Shown: positions 45,165-53,851, counted from the stretch's first letter. The stretch is 64,000 bases of DNA from Chryseobacterium capnotolerans (GCF_021278965.1 NZ_CP065589.1:3663001-3727000), one strand, 5' to 3'. Made by a program: numbers and translations. Notes: generated from the sequence alone by a model not told the origin.

Positions 45165-46532
45165 TTATTTGTTTCCAAGGTAAAAGTTGATTCCCAATCC
45201 AAAACGCAAGGCCTGATCTTTTCTTTTTCCGTTAACAAGTCCTTCCCAATCATCTTTAAATCCAAGATCGTATTGTGCAGAGGCTCTCAATGAAAAATTA
45301 TGATCGATCATATATTCAATCCCGCCTCCGAACTGCCCTTTGTATTGAGGTTTATATTTAGAGTACAAGGCTCCTGCCCCACCATACACGTATGGACTGA
45401 ATCTGTATTTCGGAAAAAGAATGTATTCCAGGTTCACTTCAGGACCGAAGTAGTTTCTTTTGATAATATTTTCATTTTCAAGGGTAAAATAATTCCCATT
45501 GACTTCAACATTAAAATTGGGACTCAGAAAATATTTGAACCCTACCTTTCCTCCTATATTCATTTTAGGATTTACATAATCATCTTTAACCTTCTGAGCT
45601 TCCACCTGGGCAAAGACTGAAACTTTTTGTCTGTAATTTTCAGGATATTTGTTACCGATCACTCTTCCATCATTATGGTCCTGCTCTTTATTATATTCAT
45701 TAATTAAAGACTGATAACCGGCTGTACTATCGTCTATGGCTTTTCCCCATATTTTATCCTGAATCCCTTCTATAATAAGAGATTTTACGGCTTTTTCGAT
45801 AGCTTCGGTAACGGCCAATTGGATGGGTTCGTTTTGAGTAAATCCAACTTCACCCTCCAGCAGTCTTTCTGTATCTACATATCTGAACACACTACCGTTT
45901 ACACTGGTGGAAAGAATGGTTTTGGAAATATAAACCGTTTTAAGAATTTCTCCATTAAGAGTGGAAACGGCTCGTAGATAAATGGTAATTCTATCCTGGC
46001 GGTATTGGGTGGAAGCCCCAATTCCAAAATAACGGGCTCCAAGGCCGCCTGTAAGGATATTGCTGTCATAGGAAATGACTCCTCCTTCCAAAAGAATTCC
46101 GGCGTATAGAAGCGGAGGAAGTGATTGAGTATTTTTATCTGCATCCTTTATATATTCCTGACGTGTGGAACGGATGATTTGTCTTTCATTGAGCAGATTG
46201 GCTATATTTTCTCTTTCAATAGGAATAAACCAGCGGCTATCTTCAAGTGCTTTAATAAGAATGGTTGTTGTACCCTGGGGAACCGCAGTACTCCAGTTGT
46301 TACCATTTTCAGAAGGTTTGTACTGGCCGGTCTGATCTCTGAATTTATAAACCCCTACCACTATTTTTTCTTTAGGCAGAGGAAGTTTCTTTAGTTCTGC
46401 AGTGGAAGCTGTTACCTCTCCCATTGTTGGCTTTTCGGGATCTGAAGGTAAGCCGAATATTGAACTACAAGCCTGTAAGACACATAGCATGAAACTACAG
46501 AAAAAGATTCTGGTATAAGTGTAAGTTCTCAT
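45165..46532 (-). CDS. csgG: Curli secretion channel CsgG (extended)
   Basis: 455 residues, much longer than enteric CsgG (~260 mature). Lipobox LCVLQAC; CsgG domain with VVGVYKFRDQTGQYKPS, QGTTTILIKALEDSRWFIPI, ERENIANLLNERQIIR, and VTEAIEKAVKSLIIEGI. After about residue 280 there is an added beta-barrel-like, OmpA/porin-type domain (FSLRASAQYDLGFKDDW, RFGLGINFYLG). It forms the outer membrane pore for curlin subunits. Extension is common in Bacteroidetes as far as I know. Confidence 0.93.
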   Translation of the reverse strand: MRTYTYTRIFFCSFMLCVLQACSSIFGLPSDPEKPTMGEVTASTAELKKLPLPKEKIVVGVYKFRDQTGQYKPSENGNNWSTAVPQGTTTILIKALEDSRWFIPIERENIANLLNERQIIRSTRQEYIKDADKNTQSLPPLLYAGILLEGGVISYDSNILTGGLGARYFGIGASTQYRQDRITIYLRAVSTLNGEILKTVYISKTILSTSVNGSVFRYVDTERLLEGEVGFTQNEPIQLAVTEAIEKAVKSLIIEGIQDKIWGKAIDDSTAGYQSLINEYNKEQDHNDGRVIGNKYPENYRQKVSVFAQVEAQKVKDDYVNPKMNIGGKVGFKYFLSPNFNVEVNGNYFTLENENIIKRNYFGPEVNLEYILFPKYRFSPYVYGGAGALYSKYKPQYKGQFGGGIEYMIDHNFSLRASAQYDLGFKDDWEGLVNGKRKDQALRFGLGINFYLGNK

Positions 46533-46558
46533 GATAAGTTTGGTTTAAGTTTTTTATT

Positions 46559-46969
46559 TTATTTTGGAATTACGATCTCGGACTGATCGCCTGTACCGGT
46601 ATCTAAAATATTAATCAAAAGTCCCTGATTGGTATTGGTAATCTGAAGGTAAAGGGATCCAAAAAGGTAGTTACCGGGTTTTATATTTCCATCTCCAAAC
46701 TGCTCATCAAAAAGTTTTCTTGAAAGCTCACTAAGGATTTGTCTGTTGAGACTCTGAGTAAAACTATCAAGGGAATTCACCTTATCAAGCAGGTTGCTGT
46801 AATCGTTTTTTTCATCAAACGGATTCTGTGCATTGGCTGAGCTTAAAAGCCATTGATAATTAAAAGTATCTCCCCCGAAGGCTGGGTTTACCGGCTTATA
46901 AACGAGTTGCTGTGATTTCCCTAAGAAAATACCCGCAACACACATTAATAGAATAACAAAAGTTTTCAT
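46559..46969 (-). CDS. csgF: Curli assembly factor CsgF
   Basis: 136 residues with a signal peptide (FVILLMCVAGIFLGKS). The mature start QLVYKPVNPAFGGDTFNYQW with LLSSANAQN is the CsgF signature that plugs the CsgG pore. Acts at the cell surface in nucleating fibre growth. 11 bp from the CsgE-like gene, 27 bp from csgG. Confidence 0.92.
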   Translation of the reverse strand: MKTFVILLMCVAGIFLGKSQQLVYKPVNPAFGGDTFNYQWLLSSANAQNPFDEKNDYSNLLDKVNSLDSFTQSLNRQILSELSRKLFDEQFGDGNIKPGNYLFGSLYLQITNTNQGLLINILDTGTGDQSEIVIPK

Positions 46970-46980
46970 GACGGACGTTT

Positions 46981-47717
46981 TTAATAGATAAATTCATTTT
47001 TTATAAGATTTTTCTTTGCTGTAAATTCTTTGATATATTTTAAGCTGAAAGCTAATTGTTCTTTTAGATAATCTTCTCCGGGATTGGTCATAAAACTGTA
47101 AATAACCTTTTCATCTATCTGGATATTAATCTGACCGCTTGTTCCACGAAGAGGAAGTTCAGAAATCGTAATAGCACTTGAACTCTTATCAGGAAGCTGG
47201 CTGTATTGGATGTAGAACATATCATAAAAGTCCTTTCCTACCTTGGTTTTGGTTTCATCAATGGTAAGTCCTTTAAGTTCATAAACAGCATCATCTTCTA
47301 TTTTAGCTGCCGTCTTCTTTCTAAAAAGATCACTATTGAGTTCAAGGCTGTCTTTTGCTACTAAAGTCTTGGATTCTTCATCTCTGATATAAAGGAAAGC
47401 TTTCAAAGCATCTTTTGATTCAAGATTTACACTGATCTCAGATAAGACCTTTACTTCATTAGGATTTACAGAAAACTTACCACTTTGCTGATTGTTGGAA
47501 AGGTTTCCTCCATTTCCTTTTTTATCGATAGCAAAAGATAATTTAGTTCTTTATAAACAGCTGTATTATTCACAACTACAGCCTTTATTTTGATCTGGTT
47601 TTCTAGTGTAGAGCTCTCAATTCTTGCTGTTACTTTTTTATCCTCCTGCCCATAACCCAATATAAACAGGAAGACAAAAAAAGTATGTAAACTCAGGATA
47701 GATAAGGGTTTCATCAT
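46981..47717 (-). CDS. csgE: CsgH-CsgE fusion curli chaperone, frameshifted
   Basis: About 245 residues after repair. Signal peptide from 47717, a CsgH-like domain (NNQQSGKFSVNPNEVKVLSE, ISVNLESKDALKAFLYIRDE) and then a CsgE domain (ELKGLTIDETKTKVGKDFYD, the ..DQT.T..G.DFY.. signature; IQIDEKVIYSFMTNP). The first frame runs to 47466 after losing register near 47530-47552 (one base missing); the later frame has no start at 47717. CsgH blocks amyloid formation and CsgE caps CsgG; here they are on one chain. Confidence 0.85.
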
Positions 47718-47726
47718 TTGTGTTTT

Positions 47727-48128
47727 TTAATAATTTCGCATAAAAACGGTTCTATTATCTCCCCTTACGTTGATCTGAATTCCGTCTGAAATGCTATTGC
47801 TTCCCGTAACATCAATAATATTATTACTTCCTTGCGTAATAATGGCAGCTTTGGTTTCCTTATCTGTGAATGAATTGATAAAATAAAGAGCGTTATAGTC
47901 ACCTAGCTGACTTACAGTAATAATGGTTTTGTTGTTAAGAGAAAGTTCTGCATTGTTATAGTCACCCATCTGAACAATATTGGAAGAGTAACCGGTATTC
48001 ATCTCCATATTCTGTCTGGTTATAAGATTAAAGACTGTATTACTGTTGACCTTATCCCAGTCGATTTCCTGAGCCTGCAGTGGCAATACCATACAAAGAG
48101 CTAAAACACTCCATTTTAAGGTGAACAT
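47727..48128 (-). CDS. csgB: CsgB-like minor curlin
   Basis: About 133 residues from the Met at 48128 (MFTLKWSVLALCMVLPLQAQ), which gives a normal signal peptide; the longer start at 48173 is less likely. Mature part has curlin-type Gln/Asn strands (SNIVQMGDYNNAELSLNN, TVSQLGDYNAL, ITQGSNNIIDVTGSN) with fewer, less regular repeats than the next gene, fitting a nucleator. Confidence 0.78.
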   Translation of the reverse strand: MFTLKWSVLALCMVLPLQAQEIDWDKVNSNTVFNLITRQNMEMNTGYSSNIVQMGDYNNAELSLNNKTIITVSQLGDYNALYFINSFTDKETKAAIITQGSNNIIDVTGSNSISDGIQINVRGDNRTVFMRNY

Positions 48129-48214
48129 GGCATTGATATTTAAATTAAAGAACATTTTTATATCCGGCATCAATCAATATCGTTATGATTTTCCTGGATC
48201 TTCAATCTTTAGAT

Positions 48215-48255
48215 CAAAAAGGAGAACCCACACCTGTAGCTCCTCCTTTCCAATT
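48215..48255 (-). terminator. Hairpin between csgA and csgB (attenuator candidate)
   Basis: AAAGGAG / CTCC(T)CCTTT inverted repeat with a T-run on the minus strand, in the 110-bp gap after the csgA-like gene. It would let csgA be made in excess of the downstream assembly genes. Confidence 0.5.
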
Positions 48256-48283
48256 TAAAGATTACAGTATTATAAAAAATAAC

Positions 48284-49102
48284 TTAGTTCGATTGATTTA
48301 CAATCATTGAGTTTCCGTTACCCACCTGAGTACCAATATGAACATGAGCATCACCAGTTTGAGTTACCCAAGTAAAGTTTCCATTACCTGCCTGAAAATC
48401 AACAGCTGTATTAGAATCTCCTAATTGAACTTGATATAACTGGTTGGCATTACCTACCTGTAGTCCAACAGCAGTGTTATCATCACCTACCTGAGCTGCA
48501 AGGGCGATATTACTGCTGCCTAATTGAGAGTGGTTAGCAGTGTTATCATCACCAGCCTGATATTGAACAAGCAGATTATTAGCACCTAACTGAAGCGCAT
48601 CTGCTTCATTTCTTCTTCCTACTTGGACTTGATAAGCCATGTTACCACTACCTACCTGAATAGCAGAAGCATCATTTCTTCTACCGTCCTGATATTGAAA
48701 TACTCCATTACCAAGACCTATTTGTACTGAAGAAGCATCATTTCTTCTTCCAAGCTGAATTTGTTGAGTTGAATTAAAAAGACCTAGCTGCCAGGTTGAA
48801 GCATCATTTCTGTTCCCTGTCTGGCTCACATTATTTGAGTTTCCGATACCAATTTGATCTACATCTATCGAGTTTCTGTTTCCATTACTCACTGCAGTAT
48901 TCATATTGATGATACCTACCTGATCAATATCCGCGGTATTACGGTTCCCATTCTGTGTTAAAGAATTCATGTTCAAAAGACCTGTCTGGTCTACAGTAGC
49001 AACGTTCAGGTTTCCTATTTGGGTAGTCACATCAATATTAGACTGAGCAAAACCAAAACTCATGGCAATTAGTGTAAACACACCTGTAAGTAAATTTTTC
49101 AT
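48284..49102 (-). CDS. csgA: Major curlin CsgA-like amyloid subunit
   Basis: 272 residues: signal peptide (GVFTLIAMSFGFAQ) then about eleven repeats of ~22 residues with the pattern G(N/R)RN(D/T)A...Q.G..N...Q, e.g. GNRNTADIDQVGIINMN, GRRNDASSVQIGLGN, GDDNTAVGLQVGNANQ. Gln/Asn ladders are typical of functional amyloid. Twice the size of enteric CsgA (five repeats). Own promoter at 49134. Major fibre subunit of biofilm curli. Confidence 0.92.
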   Translation of the reverse strand: MKNLLTGVFTLIAMSFGFAQSNIDVTTQIGNLNVATVDQTGLLNMNSLTQNGNRNTADIDQVGIINMNTAVSNGNRNSIDVDQIGIGNSNNVSQTGNRNDASTWQLGLFNSTQQIQLGRRNDASSVQIGLGNGVFQYQDGRRNDASAIQVGSGNMAYQVQVGRRNEADALQLGANNLLVQYQAGDDNTANHSQLGSSNIALAAQVGDDNTAVGLQVGNANQLYQVQLGDSNTAVDFQAGNGNFTWVTQTGDAHVHIGTQVGNGNSMIVNQSN

Positions 49103-49133
49103 CTTAGTAAAAATTAATTGGTTAATAGTAAGA

Positions 49134-49141
49134 CAAAGGTA
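49134..49141 (-). promoter_or_regulatory. Promoter -7 box of the curli operon
   Basis: TACCTTTG on the minus strand (TAnnTTTG), 39 bp from the csgA ATG. Confidence 0.7.
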
Positions 49142-49250
49142 TACGCTACATCCAAGTGAAAAACCACCATCAAAGTGTAAATTGTAAAAGTCACTATTTA
49201 CAGTTTCTAAGCTAACGGTTTTTGGTATTTAACACATCACGGATTTCAGT

Positions 49251-49267
49251 TACGTAGAAATACGGTA
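49251..49267. promoter_or_regulatory. Possible operator CGTA-N4-TACG upstream of csgA
   Basis: TACGTAGAAATACGGTA holds the inverted repeat CGTA-gaaa-TACG, ~150 bp from the ATG. Its core GTATTTCTACG (minus strand) is one base from GTAATTCTACG in the tssD operators. Confidence 0.4.
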
Positions 49268-49274
49268 TATAGAA

Positions 49275-49442
49275 TATCAATGGTGAATAGTCAATTCGCT
49301 GCGCTCGTCAATTTTTATAGTCAGCCACTTTCCCCATTCACTTGCGAAGCAAAATTGACTATTGATGTTTGATGTTGCCGGTTGAGGTAAGAGCCAGCCA
49401 CCAATATTAACCATTTACTTGAGAAACAAAATTGACTATTAT
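49275..49442. repeat. Dispersed palindromic repeat, curli-flanking copy 2 plus a partial copy
   Basis: 49275-49367 repeats the element at 43517-43611 in the same orientation (TCAATGGTGAATAGTCAATT, CGCTGCGCTCGTCAATTTT, CACTTGCGAAGCAAAATTG). A right-half copy follows at 49409-49442. It fills most of the 49103-49508 spacer. Confidence 0.85.
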
Positions 49443-49496
49443 CCTCCTCATTGGTTAATTAATGTTAAGGCGCTTAGTTCTTCAGGAATATATTGT

Positions 49497-49504
49497 TAAA
49501 TTTG
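49497..49504 (+). promoter_or_regulatory. Promoter -7 box of Nudix gene
   Basis: TAAATTTG ends only 4 bp before the ATG at 49509, so the transcript may be leaderless. Confidence 0.6.
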
Positions 49505-49508
49505 AGCT

Positions 49509-50138
49509 ATGGAAAATTTTGGAAAAGATTTATTAAGGAAAATAAAAAGTGTAGAGCTTCCCGGCGAACCAGCCCATGGAGTATTCTCTCCTCCCTACCG
49601 CCCGGTTTTTACATATGATGAAGTATTGGCAAAAAATCCCAAGTTTGCAGCCGTTAACATTGTATTATATCTTAAAAACAATGAGTGGTATTTTCCTTTG
49701 ATCCAAAGAACCATTAATGAGCATGACAGACATAGCGGACAGATCTCATTACCCGGTGGAAAACGTGAAGAGATGGATCAGGATTTTGCAGAAACTGCAG
49801 TTCGTGAAACCTCCGAAGAAATTGGCATAGACAAGCATTATGTGAGAATTATAAGAGAAATGTCTCCAATCTATATTCCACCTAGTAATTTTTATGTATA
49901 TCCCTATATTTCGTATACTAAAAAGAATCCTCTCTTCGTTCTCCAGCAGACTGAAGCGGTGGAAACTATTGAATTTCCGATCACTTCTTTTTTAAACCTG
50001 TCAGACACCCCTGAAATTATGGCACTTCCAACTGCCGGCGGACAAGAAGTTCCTGTCATCAATTTCAACGGATATATTATCTGGGGTGCTACAGCAATGA
50101 TATTAAGTGAATTCAGCCAGTTGCTGAAAAAAATGTAA
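49509..50138 (+). CDS. CoA-type Nudix hydrolase
   Basis: 209 residues. Contains GQISLPGGKREEMD, the CoA-pyrophosphatase signature joined to the Nudix box (GGKREEMDQDFAETAVRETS, then EEIGI). Would cleave CoA or CoA esters to phosphopantetheine and 3',5'-ADP. Starts a plus-strand group with plsC-like, lipoprotein and mpl genes. Confidence 0.9.
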   Translation: MENFGKDLLRKIKSVELPGEPAHGVFSPPYRPVFTYDEVLAKNPKFAAVNIVLYLKNNEWYFPLIQRTINEHDRHSGQISLPGGKREEMDQDFAETAVRETSEEIGIDKHYVRIIREMSPIYIPPSNFYVYPYISYTKKNPLFVLQQTEAVETIEFPITSFLNLSDTPEIMALPTAGGQEVPVINFNGYIIWGATAMILSEFSQLLKKM

Positions 50139-50165
50139 CTTTGCACTACCGTGTTTAATTAAAAA

Positions 50166-50972
50166 ATGGCGAAGAAAAATATATTCACCGATGCATTCGG
50201 AACACCTTATTTTTTAAAAAGGTTTATTATTTTTATTTTAGGAGTCGTATCCTACAGAAGGTTTAATGGCTTTAATAAGTTAAAAATAACCGGAACAGAG
50301 CACCTTGTGGATCTTCCGGATTCCAATGTATTGTTTGTATCTAACCATCAGACCTATTTTGCTGATGTAGCTGCAATGTACCATGCTTTCTGCGCTGTAA
50401 ATAATGGATATTTAAATACGATTAAGAACCCGATCTACCTGCTGAATCCAAAGATCGATTTTTACTATGTGGCGGCAGAAGAAACCATGAATAAAGGTAT
50501 TCTTCCTAAAATCTTTAAGATCGCCGGTGCAGTAACAGTAAAAAGAACCTGGAGAGCAGAGGGTAAAAATGTCAACAGAATGGTAGACATGAGTGAGGTA
50601 GACAATATCATGAAAGCATTGGATAATGGCTGGGTAGCTACCTTTCCTCAGGGAACTACATCTGCCTTTGCCCAGGGACGAAGAGGAACCGCCAAATTGG
50701 TCAAAAACCAGCGTCCTATTGTGATCCCAATCAAGATCAACGGATTCAGAAGAGCATTCGATAAAAAAGGACTTCGTGTAAAGGTAACCGGTGTAAAACC
50801 TACCATGGAATTCAAAGCTCCTCTGGATATTGATTATGATAATGAAAAAGCACCGGAAATCTTATTGAAGATCATGACTGCTATTGAGCAGACTGAAGAT
50901 TTCAATCTATTACACAATTATGATGAAGAACTTAAAGCTAAAAAATTAGAACAAAAGGACTCAAATAATTAA
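50166..50972 (+). CDS. PlsC-type acyltransferase
   Basis: 268 residues. Acyltransferase motifs in order: SNHQTYFADV, spaced His-x5-Asp rather than the usual His-x4-Asp; a central VKRTWR; FPQGTTSAF for FPEGTRS; and PIVIPIKINGF. Probably makes phosphatidic acid from lysophosphatidic acid at the inner membrane, or acylates a related substrate. 27 bp after the Nudix gene. Confidence 0.85.
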   Translation: MAKKNIFTDAFGTPYFLKRFIIFILGVVSYRRFNGFNKLKITGTEHLVDLPDSNVLFVSNHQTYFADVAAMYHAFCAVNNGYLNTIKNPIYLLNPKIDFYYVAAEETMNKGILPKIFKIAGAVTVKRTWRAEGKNVNRMVDMSEVDNIMKALDNGWVATFPQGTTSAFAQGRRGTAKLVKNQRPIVIPIKINGFRRAFDKKGLRVKVTGVKPTMEFKAPLDIDYDNEKAPEILLKIMTAIEQTEDFNLLHNYDEELKAKKLEQKDSNN

Positions 50973-50975
50973 GTT

Positions 50976-51413
50976 ATGAACAGAATAATCGGAATTTTAT
51001 TCGCCATCATAGTATTAGTTTCGTGCAACAGCCAAAAAGTATATTCGGATTTTGATATCAGTTATTCGAAAAGTGGCGGCTTTGCTCCTGTATATGAAAA
51101 CCTGCTTATTAAAGGCAATAACGTACATTATTCTTTTGAAGGCCAGGGAAAAAAATACAAACAGGATTTTAAAATTTCCAATGAAGATCTGAAGAAACTG
51201 GATCAGGTTCTTTCCCAAAATAATTTCAGAAGAATACAGGAAGACCGTAAGAAATTATACGATAATATCTCTACTTCGATTAATATTAAAAAAGGCCCCA
51301 ATGAAGGCAGTAAATCGGATGCAAGTATGATTATTCCTAATTATCAGACGAACTGGAATAATATTATTGAGGCTTTCCAGCAGATCATTAATACTAATGT
51401 TAAAAAACAGTAA
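50976..51413 (+). CDS. Lipoprotein of unknown function
   Basis: 145 residues. Signal peptide and lipobox (IIVLVSC). Body is polar (FDISYSKSGGFAPVYENLLI ...). 3 bp after the acyltransferase and 6 bp before mpl, so in the same operon. Not recognised. Confidence 0.75.
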   Translation: MNRIIGILFAIIVLVSCNSQKVYSDFDISYSKSGGFAPVYENLLIKGNNVHYSFEGQGKKYKQDFKISNEDLKKLDQVLSQNNFRRIQEDRKKLYDNISTSINIKKGPNEGSKSDASMIIPNYQTNWNNIIEAFQQIINTNVKKQ

Positions 51414-51419
51414 ATACAA

Positions 51420-52757
51420 TTGAAAACCCACTTCATTGCTATTGGCGGAAGCGCCATGCACAATCTTGCCATCGCATTAAAAGATAAAGGATATCAGGTT
51501 ACCGGTTCAGATGATGCTATTTTTGAACCCTCAAAATCCAGATTGGAAAAAAAAGGAATCTTACCTCAGGAAATGGGCTGGTTCCCGGAAAAAATCACTC
51601 CGGATATTGATGCTGTGATCCTTGGAATGCATGCCCATCAGGACAATCCTGAACTGGCAAAGGCAAAAGAATTAGGGTTAAAAATATATTCTTACCCGGA
51701 ATTTCTATACGAACAGTCTAAAAACAAAACAAGAGTCGTAATTGCCGGATCTCACGGGAAAACAACCATTACCTCAATGATTCTGCATGTTCTGAATTTC
51801 CATCAGAAAGATGTAGACTTCATGGTAGGCGCTCAGCTGGAAGGTTTCGACTGTATGGTAAAACTGACTCAGGATAATGATTTTATGGTATTGGAAGGTG
51901 ATGAATACCTTTCTTCTCCTATCGACCTGCGTTCTAAGTTTTTATTATACCAACCGAATATTGCTTTAATGAGTGGAATTGCCTGGGATCACATCAATGT
52001 TTTCAAGACCTTTGATGATTATATCGAGCAGTTCAGAAAATTTGTAGCAAGCATTACTCCTGGTGGTGTTTTAGTTTACAATGAAGAAGATGCTGAAGTA
52101 GTGAAGGTGGTAGAAAATGCTGAAAATTATTTCAGAAAAATTCCTTACAAAACTCCTGAATACGAAATCAGCAATGGAAAAGTGTATTTAAAAACTGAAA
52201 TGGGAGATGTTCCGCTTTCTGTTTTTGGCGCACATAACCTGTTGAATATGGAAGGTGCAAGACACATCTGCCAACAGCTTGGAATAATGGATGAGGATTT
52301 CTATGAAGCCATCATGAGCTTTAAAGGAGCGTCTAAACGTCTTGAAAAAGTAGAAAGAGAAGATAAAGGAACATTATATAAAGACTTTGCCCATGCACCT
52401 AGCAAGGTAAAGGCTGCCGTAAAAGCTTTTAAAGAACAGTTTAAAAACGAAAAGAAATATGGTTTCCTTGAGCTTCACACCTACTCTAGCTTAAATCCTG
52501 CATTTTTAGAGCAATATGATCACGCTATGGACGGATTGGATGAAGCGATTGTTTTCTATTCTGAAGATGCTTTAAAGATCAAAAGAATGGAACCTATCTC
52601 TCCGGAATTCATTAAAGAAAAGTTTAAAAATGAAAGTCTAAGAGTTTTCACTAATGCTGATGACCTTCACGCATACTGGAATACTTTGGATAAAACCGAT
52701 GGAGTTTATCTGATGATGAGCTCAGGAAACTTTGGGGGACTGGATCTGACGAAGTAA
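51420..52757 (+). CDS. mpl: UDP-N-acetylmuramate:tripeptide ligase Mpl
   Basis: 445 residues, starting at TTG. Mur-ligase family: N-terminal Rossmann domain (IGGSAMHNLAIALKDKGYQV), ATP loop AGSHGKTTITSM, EGDEYLSS, and the C-terminal domain with FAHAPSKVKA. Recycles peptidoglycan by attaching murein tripeptide to UDP-MurNAc. Short form compared with MurC; HMHAHQDNPE-type start is Mpl-like (GMHAHQDNPEL). Cytoplasmic. Confidence 0.93.
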   Translation: MKTHFIAIGGSAMHNLAIALKDKGYQVTGSDDAIFEPSKSRLEKKGILPQEMGWFPEKITPDIDAVILGMHAHQDNPELAKAKELGLKIYSYPEFLYEQSKNKTRVVIAGSHGKTTITSMILHVLNFHQKDVDFMVGAQLEGFDCMVKLTQDNDFMVLEGDEYLSSPIDLRSKFLLYQPNIALMSGIAWDHINVFKTFDDYIEQFRKFVASITPGGVLVYNEEDAEVVKVVENAENYFRKIPYKTPEYEISNGKVYLKTEMGDVPLSVFGAHNLLNMEGARHICQQLGIMDEDFYEAIMSFKGASKRLEKVEREDKGTLYKDFAHAPSKVKAAVKAFKEQFKNEKKYGFLELHTYSSLNPAFLEQYDHAMDGLDEAIVFYSEDALKIKRMEPISPEFIKEKFKNESLRVFTNADDLHAYWNTLDKTDGVYLMMSSGNFGGLDLTK

Positions 52758-52824
52758 ATTCAATTTGAAAATCTGTTAATTTGAGAATTTGAAAATGAAG
52801 AATATCTCAAATTTCTGTATAAAA

Positions 52825-52857
52825 CAAAAACTCCTTTCAACTGAAGGGAGTTTTTAA
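52825..52857. terminator. Bidirectional terminator
   Basis: AAAAACTCC(C)TTCA / TGAAGGGAGTTTTT palindrome between convergent genes mpl and the lipoprotein at 52859. Confidence 0.88.
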
Positions 52858-52858
52858 T

Positions 52859-53293
52859 TTATTTAACTTTGGTCAAATAGGTCTTGATAATATCCGGAAC
52901 ACCATCCATGTCTATATCTATGCGTTGTTCAATAACCATATTCATTTTGGTTAACTCTATAACCGTATTAGAAATATTCATATTATCCTCAAGCTTTATC
53001 TTCTTGGTCTGGGGATTATAGGTATACTTCATGGTAACAGCAAAATCTTCAACACATTTGTTATCTTTAGCAGCATACCTTACTAATTTTGCCTCATACT
53101 CACTGAAATCAATCGTATTGAGTACACTACAACCGTTTGGTTCCTGAGTTATCGTTTTCTCTGTACTGGTTTGATAGGTTATTGACCTTCCAATGTTCCA
53201 TTTTCCAACAATGGTTGGTTCCGGAACGGTATCATCATCACTACAAGAAACTATGGCAGAAAATATAGCCATAGATAGAAATATTTTTTTCAT
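52859..53293 (-). CDS. Lipocalin-like lipoprotein, paralogue 1
   Basis: 144 residues. Lipobox (FSAIVSC); IVGKWNIGRS is a lipocalin-like strand start; ends DIDMDGVPDIIKTYL, a DxDxDG-type loop. Paralogue of the next gene upstream. Unknown ligand; surface or periplasmic. Confidence 0.75.
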   Translation of the reverse strand: MKKIFLSMAIFSAIVSCSDDDTVPEPTIVGKWNIGRSITYQTSTEKTITQEPNGCSVLNTIDFSEYEAKLVRYAAKDNKCVEDFAVTMKYTYNPQTKKIKLEDNMNISNTVIELTKMNMVIEQRIDIDMDGVPDIIKTYLTKVK

Positions 53294-53356
53294 GGTTATT
53301 TTTTGTAAAAGATAAAATAGTCTATAGGTAAGAGCAATTCCTTTTGCTCAGCTTTT

Positions 53357-53802
53357 TTATTTGATTCTTTTAAAATAAAATTTGATCACATCTTTTATTC
53401 CGTCACCATCAATATCTTCAAGATGATCTTCCAAGACCATATCTGTTTGAGTTAATTGAGAAATGGTATAAGGGAAATCTTTCTCATCTTCATACCAGAA
53501 CTTTTTAGACACCGGATCAAAGGTATAGGTTCTGGTAACAATGTCTGTTTGTACACAGTTATTATTTTCAGGAGCAAACGTTGTGGAAGTCATATCCTTT
53601 TCTCTGAATTCATGAGTACCTTTTTTCTCACACTCACTGAAAACTTTAACTTCCGTCTTTTTATTTCCTGATGTATACTTTTCAGCTTTATCGATATACC
53701 ATTTTCCAATAATAGAAGCATTATTGGTTTGTGCTTCATCATCATTGCTGCTGCACGATACCATTGCAGAAAATGCTGCAAGCATCAGAAATATTTTTTC
53801 AT
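53357..53802 (-). CDS. Lipocalin-like lipoprotein, paralogue 2, frameshifted in signal peptide
   Basis: About 148 residues from the ATG at 53802. The start reads ATG followed by A6 and then stops, while paralogue 1 reads MKKIFL; one more A at 53794-53799 restores MKKIFLMLAAFSAMVSC. A start at the internal Met (53785) gives a signal peptide without a basic n-region. Body: IIGKWYIDKAEKY ... DIDGDGIKDVIKFYF. Confidence 0.78.
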
Positions 53803-53851
53803 AGTTAAAGTTTAAAATTGTATTTAAACCCCGAAGATACTACAATCGCCA

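Noticed and set aside
48284..49102. Repeated units of ~66 bp taken as a CRISPR-like or satellite array
   Set aside because: They translate to clean curlin repeats in one open frame with a signal peptide.
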